Assembly (NCBI GenBank): GCA_948482865.1
Contig: CAOMHR010000005.1
Location: 1 to 26,055, forward strand
Source: Christensenellaceae bacterium
Lineage (GTDB): Bacteria > Bacillota > Clostridia > Christensenellales > Borkfalkiaceae
Length of the DNA: 26,055 bases
Direction of reading: 5' to 3'
In this document: positions 14,821 through 22,009 of the stretch, in pieces
How the letters are laid out: each line of letters opens with the position of its first letter
Position numbering within the stretch: the stretch's first letter is position 1
Notes under the pieces: model-generated
Database searches by the model: none
Told to the model about the DNA's origin: nothing
Seen by the model: the letters and a program-made list of their open reading frames with translations, nothing else
Translations under genes and position numbers: made by a program

Positions 14821-15273
14821 ATGTATGAAACGTGCGCTTTCAGCGGACACAGAAATTTAAAAGAATGGGATTTTGATCAGGCTTTGCTGGACAGGGTGGT
14901 TTTAAACCTTATAAAAAACGGCACTGAAAATTTTTTGTGCGGTATGGCGTTGGGCTTCGATATGACTGCCGCCGAAAGCGTGATTCAGCTTAAAGACAAG
15001 TACAGCGTAAAACTCACCGCCGTTCTGCCCTGTAAAAACCAGTCGGATGTTTACAGCGAAGCGGGCAAATTAAGATATAAACGAATACTCGGCTGCTGCG
15101 ATGAAGTGATAGTTCTTTCGGAAGAGTATTATAACGGTTGTATGCACGCCCGCGACAGGTATATGGTTGAAAACAGTGACGCTGTGGTATGCTTTTTGCG
15201 CAAGAAAGGCGGCGGAACATATTACACCGTAAATTATGCAAAAAAACTTAATATCCCATTGATAGAATTATAA
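14821..15273 (+). CDS. SLOG-family protein, YpsA/DUF1273-like
   Basis: 150 aa. SLOG proteins have a Rossmann-like fold predicted to bind nucleotides or nucleotide-derived ligands; YpsA of Bacillus is linked to cell division, but its ligand is unknown. Visible: TCAFSGHRNLKE at the N-terminus, FLCGMALGFDMTAAE (glycine-rich loop), LTAVLPCKNQ, then HARDRYMVENSDAVVCFLRK and GGGTYYTVNYAKK, the expected order for this family. AAGG precedes the ATG weakly; it is 10 nt behind rsmG and ends at a good terminator, so the two form an operon. The cellular function here is unknown. Confidence 0.85.
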   Translation: MYETCAFSGHRNLKEWDFDQALLDRVVLNLIKNGTENFLCGMALGFDMTAAESVIQLKDKYSVKLTAVLPCKNQSDVYSEAGKLRYKRILGCCDEVIVLSEEYYNGCMHARDRYMVENSDAVVCFLRKKGGGTYYTVNYAKKLNIPLIEL

Positions 15274-15306
15274 AACCCTTTCTTTATTATAAGGAAAGGG
15301 TTTTTT
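15272..15306 (+). terminator. Terminator of rsmG-SLOG operon
   Basis: Stem CCCTTTC (15276-15282) with GAAAGGG (15294-15300) extended by A4/T4, followed by T6 (15301-15306). The next promoter begins two bases later. Confidence 0.85.
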
Positions 15307-15307
15307 A

Positions 15308-15336
15308 TTGACAATTTAATTGGTGTTTGTTATTAT
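15308..15336 (+). promoter_or_regulatory. Promoter of the structured leader RNA
   Basis: TTGACA (15308-15313), 17-nt spacer, TATTAT (15331-15336). The predicted start, about 15343, is exactly the first base of the 10-bp closing stem of the leader. A better -10 hexamer TATAAT (15334-15339) would have a 20-nt spacer. Confidence 0.7.
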
Positions 15337-15342
15337 AATGCC

Positions 15343-15443
15343 GCAGATAAAATTTAAGAAAATGCGCTAAACGCTGCCAAAATGGTAGTGTTACTGTTTT
15401 CGTATAAAATGAGTGGTGTTTAGTGCAACTGAGTTTTATCTGC
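15343..15443 (+). ncRNA. Structured 5' leader domain, candidate aptamer
   Basis: Manual folding shows a closing helix P1 of 10 perfect pairs, GCAGATAAAA (15343-15352) with TTTTATCTGC (15434-15443). Inside is P2, GCGCTAAAC (15364-15372) with GTTTAGTGC (15418-15426), 9 pairs including one G-U. P2 opens to two hairpins: P3, GCTGCC (15373-15378) with GGTAGT (15384-15389), loop AAAAT; and P4, ACT/AGT plus TTTT/AAAA around the loop at 15401-15405, with a small internal loop. I do not recognise a known riboswitch signature in it. Being followed by an attenuator, it most resembles the sensing domain of a riboswitch or a protein-binding leader. Confidence 0.6.
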
Positions 15444-15450
15444 AAAAGCG

Positions 15451-15495
15451 GAAACGGTATGCTATATGCCGTTTCGTAAGGAGCGGCATTTTTTT
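15451..15495 (+). terminator. Two mutually exclusive hairpins: antiterminator and terminator/SD sequestrator
   Basis: Hairpin 1: GAAACGGTAT (15451-15460) with ATGCCGTTTC (15466-15475), 10 pairs, loop GCTAT. Hairpin 2: the same segment 15466-15475 pairs with GGAGCGGCAT (15480-15489), 10 pairs including two G-U, around a GTAA tetraloop (15476-15479), followed directly by T-run 15489-15495. The Shine-Dalgarno AAGGAG (15478-15483) lies within hairpin 2, and the ATG is at 15496. Only one hairpin can form at a time, the usual layout of a riboswitch expression platform. Confidence 0.65.
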
Positions 15496-15771
15496 ATGGA
15501 TAACAAAAGTTGCGAAAATTGTAAATACTTTATTAAGCACTATACAATTATAAAAGGTACGCAATTGCGGTACCTTGGCAGCGGGCATTGCCGGCATGAA
15601 GATTTGAGATATAGAAAAGGAGCGCATAAATCGAGCCGTAAAAAACCGCCCTGCGATTTATGGGAAGAAACCGAAATCACAGGACCTGTAATAAGGGAAC
15701 GGATTGAAAAAAATATAGAAGATATAAAAAACCGTCTTGACGAGATAGCTTTGATACTTGATAAAAAATAA
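15496..15771 (+). CDS. Small four-cysteine (zinc-ribbon-like) unknown protein, 91 aa
   Basis: The ATG at 15496 is chosen because AAGGAG lies at 15478-15483; the in-frame ATG at 15466 sits inside the hairpins. The N-terminal half has CENC (residues 6-9), GHC (C32) and PPCDLW (C53), a CxxC-x22-C-x20-C spacing suited to binding one metal ion. The middle is very basic (RKGAHKSSRKKPP). Residues about 64-91 (IRERIEKNIEDIKNRLDEIA) should form a coiled coil. I do not know its function; similar short Cys-containing hypothetical proteins occur in clostridia and their mobile elements. It is a single gene controlled by the leader described above. Confidence 0.75.
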   Translation: MDNKSCENCKYFIKHYTIIKGTQLRYLGSGHCRHEDLRYRKGAHKSSRKKPPCDLWEETEITGPVIRERIEKNIEDIKNRLDEIALILDKK

Positions 15772-15871
15772 GCTGCCGTAATTTATCACGCGGCGCTCTT
15801 TATATAAAAACAATTGTTTATTTTTTTGTATTTATTTGCTACCCCGATAGCGTTTTTCCTAAGTACCTTAT

Positions 15872-16088
15872 GTCACACTGCCCGAGCGAAGCGACGGTTT
15901 GCGCACCTTAATTTAAAAGAATATTAATATGGAGCAAAGCGAAGCCGAAGGGTCAAAACAAAATGTCACCGTGAGCGTAGCCGAACGGTCCCCCGTGAAA
16001 ACAGTAGCCGATGAGAGTTTTCGACTGCGCTGTGCTCCGCTCAGAATGACAATTTTACGGGGGATTCTTCGGCAAGCTCAGAATGACA
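15872..16088 (+). repeat. Interspersed repeat, copy B
   Basis: Lies in the gene-free stretch 15772-16290. It matches copy A over its first 78 bp and copy C (reverse complement) over most of its length. Shared pieces include CGACGGTTTGCGCACCTTAA, GGTCAAAACAAAATGTCACC, ACAGTAGCCGATGAGA and the end motif GATTCTTCGGCAAGCTCAGA. An open frame (MEQSEAEGSKQNVT...) runs through it and has a twin in copy C, but the similarity is that of the repeat. The rest of the gap, 15772-15871 and 16089-16247, shows nothing recognisable. Confidence 0.82.
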
Positions 16089-16247
16089 TTTTTTATGTGA
16101 GGTTCGAAGCCATTGGGAAAATTCATTCGACTGTGTTCGGTATGATGCCCGCGGCTTACAAACTCAAAAAGACAAATAAAAAGGATGTCTGGAAAGATAA
16201 CCAAAATACACCCTGAATACAAATATAATATTGAAAAACAGTATACT

Positions 16248-16282
16248 AAACGCCTGCCGACTTAACCGGAAGGCGTTTTTTT
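16248..16282. terminator. Terminator between repeat B and yyaC
   Basis: AAACGCCT (16248-16255) pairs with AGGCGTTT (16271-16278), T-run to 16282. It has U-runs mainly on the plus strand but can also close the minus-strand yyaC transcript. Confidence 0.7.
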
Positions 16283-16290
16283 ACGCGTAA

Positions 16291-16875
16291 TTATAAAAAC
16301 GCTTTGAATACGTCTGCTTCCGCTTCCTTAATTTTGCTGTTCTGAATAAAGTCTAAAATGCAGGAAGTCACCCCTTCCGCAATTATTTCGGACATTTTAT
16401 ATACAACGTTCAGCCTTGTCGCGGAAAACAGGGCGTAATTGAACACGGACTTTTCCGCAATAATTCCCATTATCGAAATATCGCCCACCTTTGAAAGGCG
16501 TTTGTTTGCCCCGCTGCCCGGTTTAATCGCGCGGCGGGCTATTTTTATAAGACCGATGTCCCCCGCAAGCCCCACCGCCGCGTCAATTGCTATTACGGGA
16601 CTGTCGGGATGGGTCGCGCGTAAAAATTCGTTCATATACTTAACTTCGTGCGCGGTAATGGGTTTCGCCAACGTTCCGTAAACGTAGCAGTTTGTGCCGG
16701 CGAGCCGTTCTTTGAGTTTGGTTCCCGTGACCGGTCCAAGAGAATCCCCCACCGACAAATCGCTGCCGATGCAAAGGACCACCGGCGGCTCGCCAGAGTT
16801 TTTTAATATTTTTTTTAACGCCAGACACACGCCGCCGGGTGCCAGCGAATTATACAGATTAAAGGAATAGTCCAT
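16291..16875 (-). CDS. yyaC: Spore protease-like protein YyaC (DUF1256)
   Basis: 194 aa. YyaC is related in fold to the germination protease Gpr and is made during sporulation; its substrate is not established. Conserved blocks: VVLCIGSDLSVGDSLGPVTG (about 33-52), LAKPITAHEVKYMNEFL, VIAIDAAVG, and KPGSGANKRLSKVGDISIMG. GAGGTG precedes the ATG. In Bacillus yyaC is next to parB close to the origin; here it is on the other side of the putative oriC. It lies between inverted repeat copies B and C. Confidence 0.92.
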   Translation of the reverse strand: MDYSFNLYNSLAPGGVCLALKKILKNSGEPPVVLCIGSDLSVGDSLGPVTGTKLKERLAGTNCYVYGTLAKPITAHEVKYMNEFLRATHPDSPVIAIDAAVGLAGDIGLIKIARRAIKPGSGANKRLSKVGDISIMGIIAEKSVFNYALFSATRLNVVYKMSEIIAEGVTSCILDFIQNSKIKEAEADVFKAFL

Positions 16876-17094
16876 AATTCACCTCAGGCAAATTTATTGA
16901 CAGCTTTCTCATTTATTATAATTAATCTGTTCAAATTGTGTTCGCGGGTCGTATTTTGTGCATATAAATAAAAGACCGTTAGTCAATCCGAGTGTGCCGA
17001 AAGATTCCCCGTTTTAACCGTCGTTTCGGGTTTGCGGAAGAATTTTTTGTTTTAAACGATATTCTTAGATTGTTAAACAATCCCCCTGTAAAAA

Positions 17095-17413
17095 GTCATT
17101 CTGAGCCTGCCGAAGAATCTCCCAACTTTATCGTTTACCAAATAGACCCTTCGACTGCGCTCAGGGTGACATAAAATACGCCAATAAAGAAAATCAGGTG
17201 AATAAGAAATTCTTTGGTAACATTGCAATTTTAAATTGTCATTCTGAGCCTGCCGAAGAATCTCATCGGCTACTGTTAGCACGGGGGACCTTTCGTCTTC
17301 GCTCAGGGTGACAATGGTGACATTTTGTTTTGACCCTTCGTCTTCGTTTTGCTCCATATTAAAATTCTTTTAATTAAGGTGCGCAAACCGTCGCTCCGCT
17401 CGGGCAGGGTGAC
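17095..17413 (-). repeat. Interspersed repeat, copy C (inverted relative to A and B)
   Basis: Reverse-strand copy: starting at 17413 it follows copy B (CGACGGTTTGCGCACCTTAA, then GGTCAAAACAAAATGTCACC, then ACAGTAGCCGATGAGA, then a GATTCTTCGGC/GCTCAGAATGAC end) and adds a further end motif at 17095-17125. The AAGAATCTC/GTCATTCTGAGCCTGCCGA pieces occur twice. The preceding 16876-17094 carries no feature I can support. Confidence 0.8.
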
Positions 17414-17527
17414 AAAGGGAAACCTTTGGCAAAAAAAACTGCGGGGACAAAGAAACATAAAAGAAAAGCATTTCCGGGTGACGAAAAATCGTTGGCAGAG
17501 CAAAAGTTTTCAGGGTGATGTAAAAAA

Positions 17528-17749
17528 TTATCCACACCGTTTCCACATTTTAACAACAATCCACAATTTTACCTTTCGGGCGAAAACCGTATTTGTGTGA
17601 TTTTATCCACAAAAATTGCTCAAACTATCTTTAAAAGGGGCTTTTTGGTTTAATCGGGCTTTCGGCGGGCAAATTTTGTCCACACGGCGGTTAAACGTCC
17701 CTTTAAAAGACGGTAAAAATTATCCACAGGCAGTTAAAAGTTATTAACA
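17528..17749 (+). other. oriC: DnaA-box cluster, putative chromosomal oriC
   Basis: Within the 1.2-kb gene-free stretch 16876-18060. Perfect TTATCCACA boxes lie at 17528-17536, 17603-17611 and 17720-17728. One-mismatch TTGTCCACA is at 17676-17684. Two-mismatch sites are at 17539-17547, 17557-17565 and 17741-17749. All point the same way. Two parS sites follow within 100 bp, and genes to the right (ftsH, parA, parB) read away from it. DnaA should bind here to start replication. I did not identify a definite unwinding element, and dnaA itself is not adjacent. Confidence 0.75.
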
Positions 17750-17755
17750 ATTCCA
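17736..17755 (+). repeat. 20-bp sequence shared with the dnaN upstream region
   Basis: AAAAGTTATTAACAATTCCA, identical to the reverse complement of 13809-13828, directly behind the last DnaA box. Confidence 0.85.
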
Positions 17756-17783
17756 GAAAAGTATCAAAACCAACGCGCTTAAC

Positions 17784-17797
17784 GTTTCACGTGAAAC
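17784..17797. promoter_or_regulatory. parS: parS site 1
   Basis: GTTTCACGTGAAAC, a perfect palindrome identical to the core of the Bacillus parS consensus; ParB loads here. Confidence 0.93.
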
Positions 17798-17826
17798 ATT
17801 GATTATACAAAAAAATCGGGGGAAGA

Positions 17827-17840
17827 GTTTCACGTGAAAC
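17827..17840. promoter_or_regulatory. parS: parS site 2
   Basis: GTTTCACGTGAAAC, second perfect copy 43 bp from the first. Confidence 0.93.
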
Positions 17841-17979
17841 GTTAAAACGGGCAGTTTTGGGGTGGGTGCATGGGTTTTTTACGGCTGAAATGCCGTTTTG
17901 ACTGCCCGAACGTTGCCACAGGGCAATATGAAAAGTAGATAAAATTTGCGTGTTATAGGCGAAATGAGACTTCATTTAC

Positions 17980-18008
17980 TTGAAAACGCCGTCACGTTAT
18001 GCTAAAAT
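17980..18008 (+). promoter_or_regulatory. Promoter of ftsH
   Basis: TTGAAA (17980-17985), 17-nt spacer, TAAAAT (18003-18008). It covers the upstream in-frame ATG at 17980, which excludes that codon as the ftsH start. Confidence 0.72.
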
Positions 18009-18060
18009 AGTCACATGCGGTGAATGTGCCGCAACTTTATTATTTTATAAGGAGTTTGTT

Positions 18061-20091
18061 TTGAGCAAAAAAGGAAAAATTATAACCTGGGTTATCATTC
18101 TCGCCCTTCTTGCCGCGGTGGTTGCGATTATCGTCACCAACGTAATGAAAGGCGGAGCCAAGGAGCTTGACCGTACCGTTTTCCGTGAGTACGTTGAAAA
18201 TGCACAGTACTACAACGACGACGGCAAACCCAATGAAATTGACGGTAAAATTACCAGCACGGTTGACGGAAGCGTGCTTGAAGGCTACAAAATTAAAGAC
18301 GGCGTTATCGTCACCGAAGATGAAAAGTCTTCCTTAGTAGTAATATGGAAAGTAGCTACCAAAGATTACGAGTACACCGGCTACACCAAAAACACCAAGG
18401 GCGACTACGTGAAGAGTTACTTCTGCTTCGGTCCGTCCGCTTACGGTTCCGATAGCTGGGATTCCGAAACGTTGAAAGGCTGGGAAGAAATCGGTGTAAT
18501 AATTAAGCACGCCAATCCCAATGCTGGCAGCTGGTGGTCCACCGTTTTATACGTCGTTATGATTGCGGCGGTCTGCGTGGTGTTCTTCCTGATAGTCCGT
18601 TCGTCCATGGGCGGTGCCGGCAAGGTGATGAGCTTTGCAAAGACCAAGGCGAGAATTTCGACCAATATCAAAGTCCGCTTCGCCGATGTTGCGGGTGCGG
18701 AAGAAGAAAAAGTCGAACTTGCCGAAGTTGTAGAGTTTTTACGCCAGCCCAAAAAGTTCTCCGATCTGGGAGCGAGAATCCCCAAGGGCGTGCTTCTGGT
18801 CGGTCCCCCGGGAACGGGTAAAACTCTGTTTGCAAAAGCCGTTGCAGGCGAAGCGGGCGTTCCGTTCTTCTCGGTTTCGGGTTCGGACTTCGTTGAAATG
18901 TACGTGGGCGTTGGTGCTTCGCGTGTACGCGACTTGTTTGAAATGGCGAAAAAGAACCAGCCCTGCATTATCTTCGTAGACGAAATCGACGCCGTGGGCA
19001 GACACCGCGGAGCGGGTCTCGGCGGCGGCAACGACGAAAGAGAGCAGACCTTAAACCAGATACTCGTCCAGATGGACGGCTTCGAATCTAACGAAGGCGT
19101 AATAGTTATGGCGGCGACGAACCGTGCCGACATTCTCGACCCCGCGTTGACCAGACCGGGCAGATTTGACAGACAGGTCTTCGTAAACCTTCCCGACGTC
19201 AAGGGCAGGGAACAGATTTTAAAAGTCCACGCCCGCAACAAACCCCTTGCTCCCGACATCAATTTGAAAAATATAGCAAGGCTTTCGGCAGGCTTCTCGG
19301 GGGCGGACCTTGCAAACCTTTTAAACGAAGCGGCAATTCTCGCCGCGCGTGCGGACCATAATTTTATTACCAATGCAGACCTTTTCGAAGCGTTTGACAA
19401 AGTAGCTATGGGTCCCGCCAAGAAGAGCAAGGTCGTTACCGAACAGGAAAAACGTATTACCGCATTCCACGAGTCGGGTCACGCGATACTTGCAAAACTG
19501 TGCGAAAACTGCGACCCCGTTCACGAAGTTACTATTATCCCCCGCGGTCAGGCAGGCGGCTACACAATGATGCGGCCTGAAAACGACAGGGCATACTACT
19601 CCAAAAACTTTATGCTTGACGATATCTGTATGGCTCTCGGCGGCAGGGTTGCGGAAGAACTTGTTATAAAGGACATTTCTTCGGGTGCTTCCGGCGATAT
19701 AAAGAGTGCGACAAAGTTTGCCCGCCTTATGGTAACGGAACTCGGTATGAGCGAAAAACTGGGACTCATAAGTTACAGCGACGACTCGCAGCCCGTATTT
19801 ATAGGCAAGGATATGGCGACCCACAGCTCGTATTCGGAAGACACTGCTAAAATGATTGACGACGAAGTCCGCGGCATTGTCAAAACCCAGCACGAACGTG
19901 CGAGAAAACTTTTAACCGAAAACCGTTCCATATTGGACAATATGGCAAGGGTCCTTATCGAAAGAGAAACTATCTATATGGAAGAAGTAGACCTTTTAAT
20001 GCAGGGTAAAACCTACGCGGAAGTTATAGAGTTTATGGATAAAGCTGACGAAAATAAGGAAGCAAATCCTTTCAAGCGGTACGAAGGTTAA
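18061..20091 (+). CDS. ftsH: ATP-dependent zinc metalloprotease FtsH
   Basis: 676 aa from the TTG at 18061, chosen because AAGGAG lies 6 nt upstream and the longer frame runs through the promoter. FtsH is a membrane-anchored hexamer that unfolds and degrades membrane and regulatory proteins; in Bacillus it also affects sporulation. First transmembrane helix about 7-29, extracellular domain about 30-160, second helix about 161-181 (WWSTVLYVVMIAAVCVVFF). AAA module: Walker A GPPGTGKT at 248-255, Walker B IIFVDEIDAVG, and the second-region TNRADILDPALTRPGRFDR. Zinc motif HESGH at 470-474. It precedes parA by 31 bp, with a parS between, an uncommon neighbourhood for ftsH. Confidence 0.97.
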   Translation: MSKKGKIITWVIILALLAAVVAIIVTNVMKGGAKELDRTVFREYVENAQYYNDDGKPNEIDGKITSTVDGSVLEGYKIKDGVIVTEDEKSSLVVIWKVATKDYEYTGYTKNTKGDYVKSYFCFGPSAYGSDSWDSETLKGWEEIGVIIKHANPNAGSWWSTVLYVVMIAAVCVVFFLIVRSSMGGAGKVMSFAKTKARISTNIKVRFADVAGAEEEKVELAEVVEFLRQPKKFSDLGARIPKGVLLVGPPGTGKTLFAKAVAGEAGVPFFSVSGSDFVEMYVGVGASRVRDLFEMAKKNQPCIIFVDEIDAVGRHRGAGLGGGNDEREQTLNQILVQMDGFESNEGVIVMAATNRADILDPALTRPGRFDRQVFVNLPDVKGREQILKVHARNKPLAPDINLKNIARLSAGFSGADLANLLNEAAILAARADHNFITNADLFEAFDKVAMGPAKKSKVVTEQEKRITAFHESGHAILAKLCENCDPVHEVTIIPRGQAGGYTMMRPENDRAYYSKNFMLDDICMALGGRVAEELVIKDISSGASGDIKSATKFARLMVTELGMSEKLGLISYSDDSQPVFIGKDMATHSSYSEDTAKMIDDEVRGIVKTQHERARKLLTENRSILDNMARVLIERETIYMEEVDLLMQGKTYAEVIEFMDKADENKEANPFKRYEG

Positions 20092-20096
20092 AATAA

Positions 20097-20110
20097 GTTT
20101 CACGTGAAAC
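20097..20110. promoter_or_regulatory. parS: parS site 3, between ftsH and parA
   Basis: GTTTCACGTGAAAC, perfect. It lies 12 nt before the parA ATG and just upstream of its GGAG, so ParB bound here could affect parAB expression. Confidence 0.93.
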
Positions 20111-20122
20111 TACGGAGATAAT

Positions 20123-20887
20123 ATGGGAAAAATTATAGCATTTACTAATAAAAAAGGCGGTGTTGGCAAAACCACCACCGCCGTGAATATGGCGGCATAC
20201 TGTGCGGGGGCGGGCAAAAAAGTGCTTGTTGTTGACATAGACTCGCAGGGCAATGCAACGACCGCTCTCGGTTTTTCAAAGGGAGCGTTGAAAAAATCAG
20301 TGTACAACGTGCTTGTCGACGACGATACCGCCGCGGCAAATATCTTGAACACCAAACTCCCCGGGCTTGACATTCTCCCCGCAAACGTTGATTTGAGCGG
20401 GGCGGAAGTCGACATAGTGTACAAACGTAACCGCGAAAGACTTTTAAAAGAAGCGTTGGAGCGGGTAAAAAACGATTACGACTACATATTTATCGACTGC
20501 CCGCCGTCTCTGGGACTTCTGACCATAAACGCGTGGGTTGCTTCGGACTCTATCATTATCCCCCTGCAAAGCGAATATTTCGCTCTGGAAGGCGTGAGCC
20601 AGCTTATGAGTACCATAGCCCTTGTACGCCAGCATTTAAACCCCAACTTAAAAATAGAAGGCGTTGTAATAACGATGTACGACGGCAGAGCGTTGATTTC
20701 AAAGCAGATTACCGCGGAAATCAAGAAGTTTTTCAAAGATAAACTTTACGAAATTATTATCCCCCGCAATATAAGGCTTGCCGAAGCCCCCAGCCACGGT
20801 TTGCCCATTATGCTGCACGACCCCAAGTGCGTAGGAGCGAGAGCTTACGAAGCATTGACCGAAGAGTTTTTGTCAAAACAGAAGTAA
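20123..20887 (+). CDS. parA: Chromosome partitioning ATPase ParA/Soj
   Basis: 254 aa. It binds DNA as an ATP dimer, moves origins together with ParB and in Bacillus also controls DnaA. Deviant Walker A KKGGVGKTTTAVN at residues 10-22 with the signature lysine, then VVDIDSQGNATTALG, Walker B YIFIDCPPSLGLLT, and LIPRN-like IIIPRNIRLAEAPSHGLPI near the end. GGAG before the ATG. It forms an operon with parB (22-nt gap) and probably ftsH. Confidence 0.97.
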   Translation: MGKIIAFTNKKGGVGKTTTAVNMAAYCAGAGKKVLVVDIDSQGNATTALGFSKGALKKSVYNVLVDDDTAAANILNTKLPGLDILPANVDLSGAEVDIVYKRNRERLLKEALERVKNDYDYIFIDCPPSLGLLTINAWVASDSIIIPLQSEYFALEGVSQLMSTIALVRQHLNPNLKIEGVVITMYDGRALISKQITAEIKKFFKDKLYEIIIPRNIRLAEAPSHGLPIMLHDPKCVGARAYEALTEEFLSKQK

Positions 20888-20909
20888 ATTATAATAAGAG
20901 GTGAATTAA

Positions 20910-21824
20910 ATGGCTAAAGGATTAGGCAAGGGGCTTGACGCCCTTTTCGGTGAAACGGAAGCTGCATACGAGCAGGCTTTCGAACACAGAAGTGCTTTCG
21001 GATATACCGAAGAAGAAGCTAAAAACGCTTCCGAAATGGAACTTGATAAAATTACTGCAAACCCCAACCAGCCCCGTAAAAACTTTGACGAGCAGGCTTT
21101 AAAAGAACTGGCTGAGTCAATCAGACAGCACGGCGTGATTATGCCCATAGTCGTCAACGACAACGGCGACGGTACATATATGATAATTGCGGGTGAAAGA
21201 CGTTTCCGTGCAAGTAAACTGGCAGGGCAAAAGACTATTCCCGTAGTTATAAGAAAGTATGACGAGCGTGAAGTAAAAGAAATTTCACTTATAGAAAACT
21301 TACAGCGTGAAGATTTAAACCCCATCGAAGCGGCTATGGCAATGAAGCAGTTGATGAACGACTACAAGTTGACACAGGACGAGCTTGCCGAAAGAATAGG
21401 CAAATCCCGTCCGGCAATAGCCAATACGTTGAGACTTTTAAATCTCTGCCCAGAAGTTATCTCGCTCGTCGCCGAAGGCAAACTGTCGGCAGGTCACGCA
21501 CGAACAATTGTTTTGTTGCCGCCGCCCCAGCAGGTCGAGTTCGCAAACGACGCGGTCAAAAACCAGACGTCCGTGCGCGAGCTGGAAAAGAAAGTCCGCG
21601 CTTACAGCATTCCCGCCGATGTTCTGGACGAGAAGAAAAAGAAGAAACGCGCGCTGGCTTCCGTTGAGTTGAAGCATCTGATAGAGAGAATGAGATTTAC
21701 TTTCCGCACCAAAATCAGTCTGATAGGCACGGATAAGAAGGGCAGAATTTACATAGACTACTATTCGCGCGACGATCTTGACCGTATTTCCGAAATTCTG
21801 GATATCGTGGACAAGCAATCGTAA
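20910..21824 (+). CDS. parB: Chromosome partitioning protein ParB/Spo0J
   Basis: 304 aa. A parS-binding CTPase clamp that spreads on DNA and recruits SMC. It starts MAKGLGKGLDALFG, the typical ParA-interaction peptide. CTP-binding motifs GERRFR (95-100) and ENLQRE (129-134), helix-turn-helix about 153-176 (LTQDELAERIGKSRPAIANT), and a C-terminal dimerisation domain from about 250. AGAGGTG precedes the ATG. Three perfect parS sites in the window are its expected targets. Confidence 0.97.
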   Translation: MAKGLGKGLDALFGETEAAYEQAFEHRSAFGYTEEEAKNASEMELDKITANPNQPRKNFDEQALKELAESIRQHGVIMPIVVNDNGDGTYMIIAGERRFRASKLAGQKTIPVVIRKYDEREVKEISLIENLQREDLNPIEAAMAMKQLMNDYKLTQDELAERIGKSRPAIANTLRLLNLCPEVISLVAEGKLSAGHARTIVLLPPPQQVEFANDAVKNQTSVRELEKKVRAYSIPADVLDEKKKKKRALASVELKHLIERMRFTFRTKISLIGTDKKGRIYIDYYSRDDLDRISEILDIVDKQS

Positions 21825-21841
21825 AGCCTTAGGCTTTGCGG

Positions 21842-21917
21842 CGTATCTTAATTGCGGTAGTACTTGATTGACTGACCGTACGTCAAGCAAACTATGCTTG
21901 AAACGTATTTTAATTGC
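21842..21917 (+). repeat. Left copy of a diverged inverted repeat bordering the xre cassette
   Basis: Starts CGTATCTTAATTGCGG and ends ACGTATTTTAATTGC. It can be aligned (roughly three quarters identical by eye, one indel) with the reverse complement of 23374-23450. Function unknown. Confidence 0.55.
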
Positions 21918-21958
21918 TAAGTAACATAATCGATAAATAACAAAACAAACTTAAATAT

Positions 21959-21996
21959 ATAGCCGCCCCGCGGAAACTCCGCGGGGCGGCTATTTT
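21959..21996. terminator. Strong terminator between parB and the xre genes
   Basis: The stem AGCCGCCCCGCGGA (21961-21974) pairs fully with TCCGCGGGGCGGCT (21978-21991), extended by TA/TA, loop of 3, then TATTTTA. It serves the convergent parB and xre1 transcripts. Confidence 0.85.
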
Positions 21997-22009
21997 ACTG
22001 CTTTTTATG
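21980..22009 (+). repeat. 30-bp direct repeat, copy 1
   Basis: Exactly repeated at 22303-22332; it comprises the right half of the terminator and the last codons of an xre2-like gene. Confidence 0.88.

Noticed and set aside
15929..16216. 95-aa frame MEQSEAEGSKQ..., similar to frames in copies A and C
   Set aside because: The similarity follows the DNA repeat, no Shine-Dalgarno is present, and the frames diverge or end where repeat modules change.
17784..17840. Two regularly spaced identical 14-mers as a possible CRISPR-like array
   Set aside because: They are perfect parS palindromes; only two copies and the intervening sequence is not spacer-like.
18016..18033. TGCGG...CCGCA hairpin in the ftsH leader
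   Set aside because: Only five pairs and no alternative fold; not enough to call a regulatory structure.
17980..18060. Upstream ATG extension of ftsH (27 residues)
   Set aside because: Contains the -35 and -10 promoter elements, and a good Shine-Dalgarno serves the TTG at 18061.
18441..19430. 329-aa minus-strand open frame
   Set aside because: Antisense to the ATPase domain of ftsH; low-complexity Ser/Ala/Pro composition.
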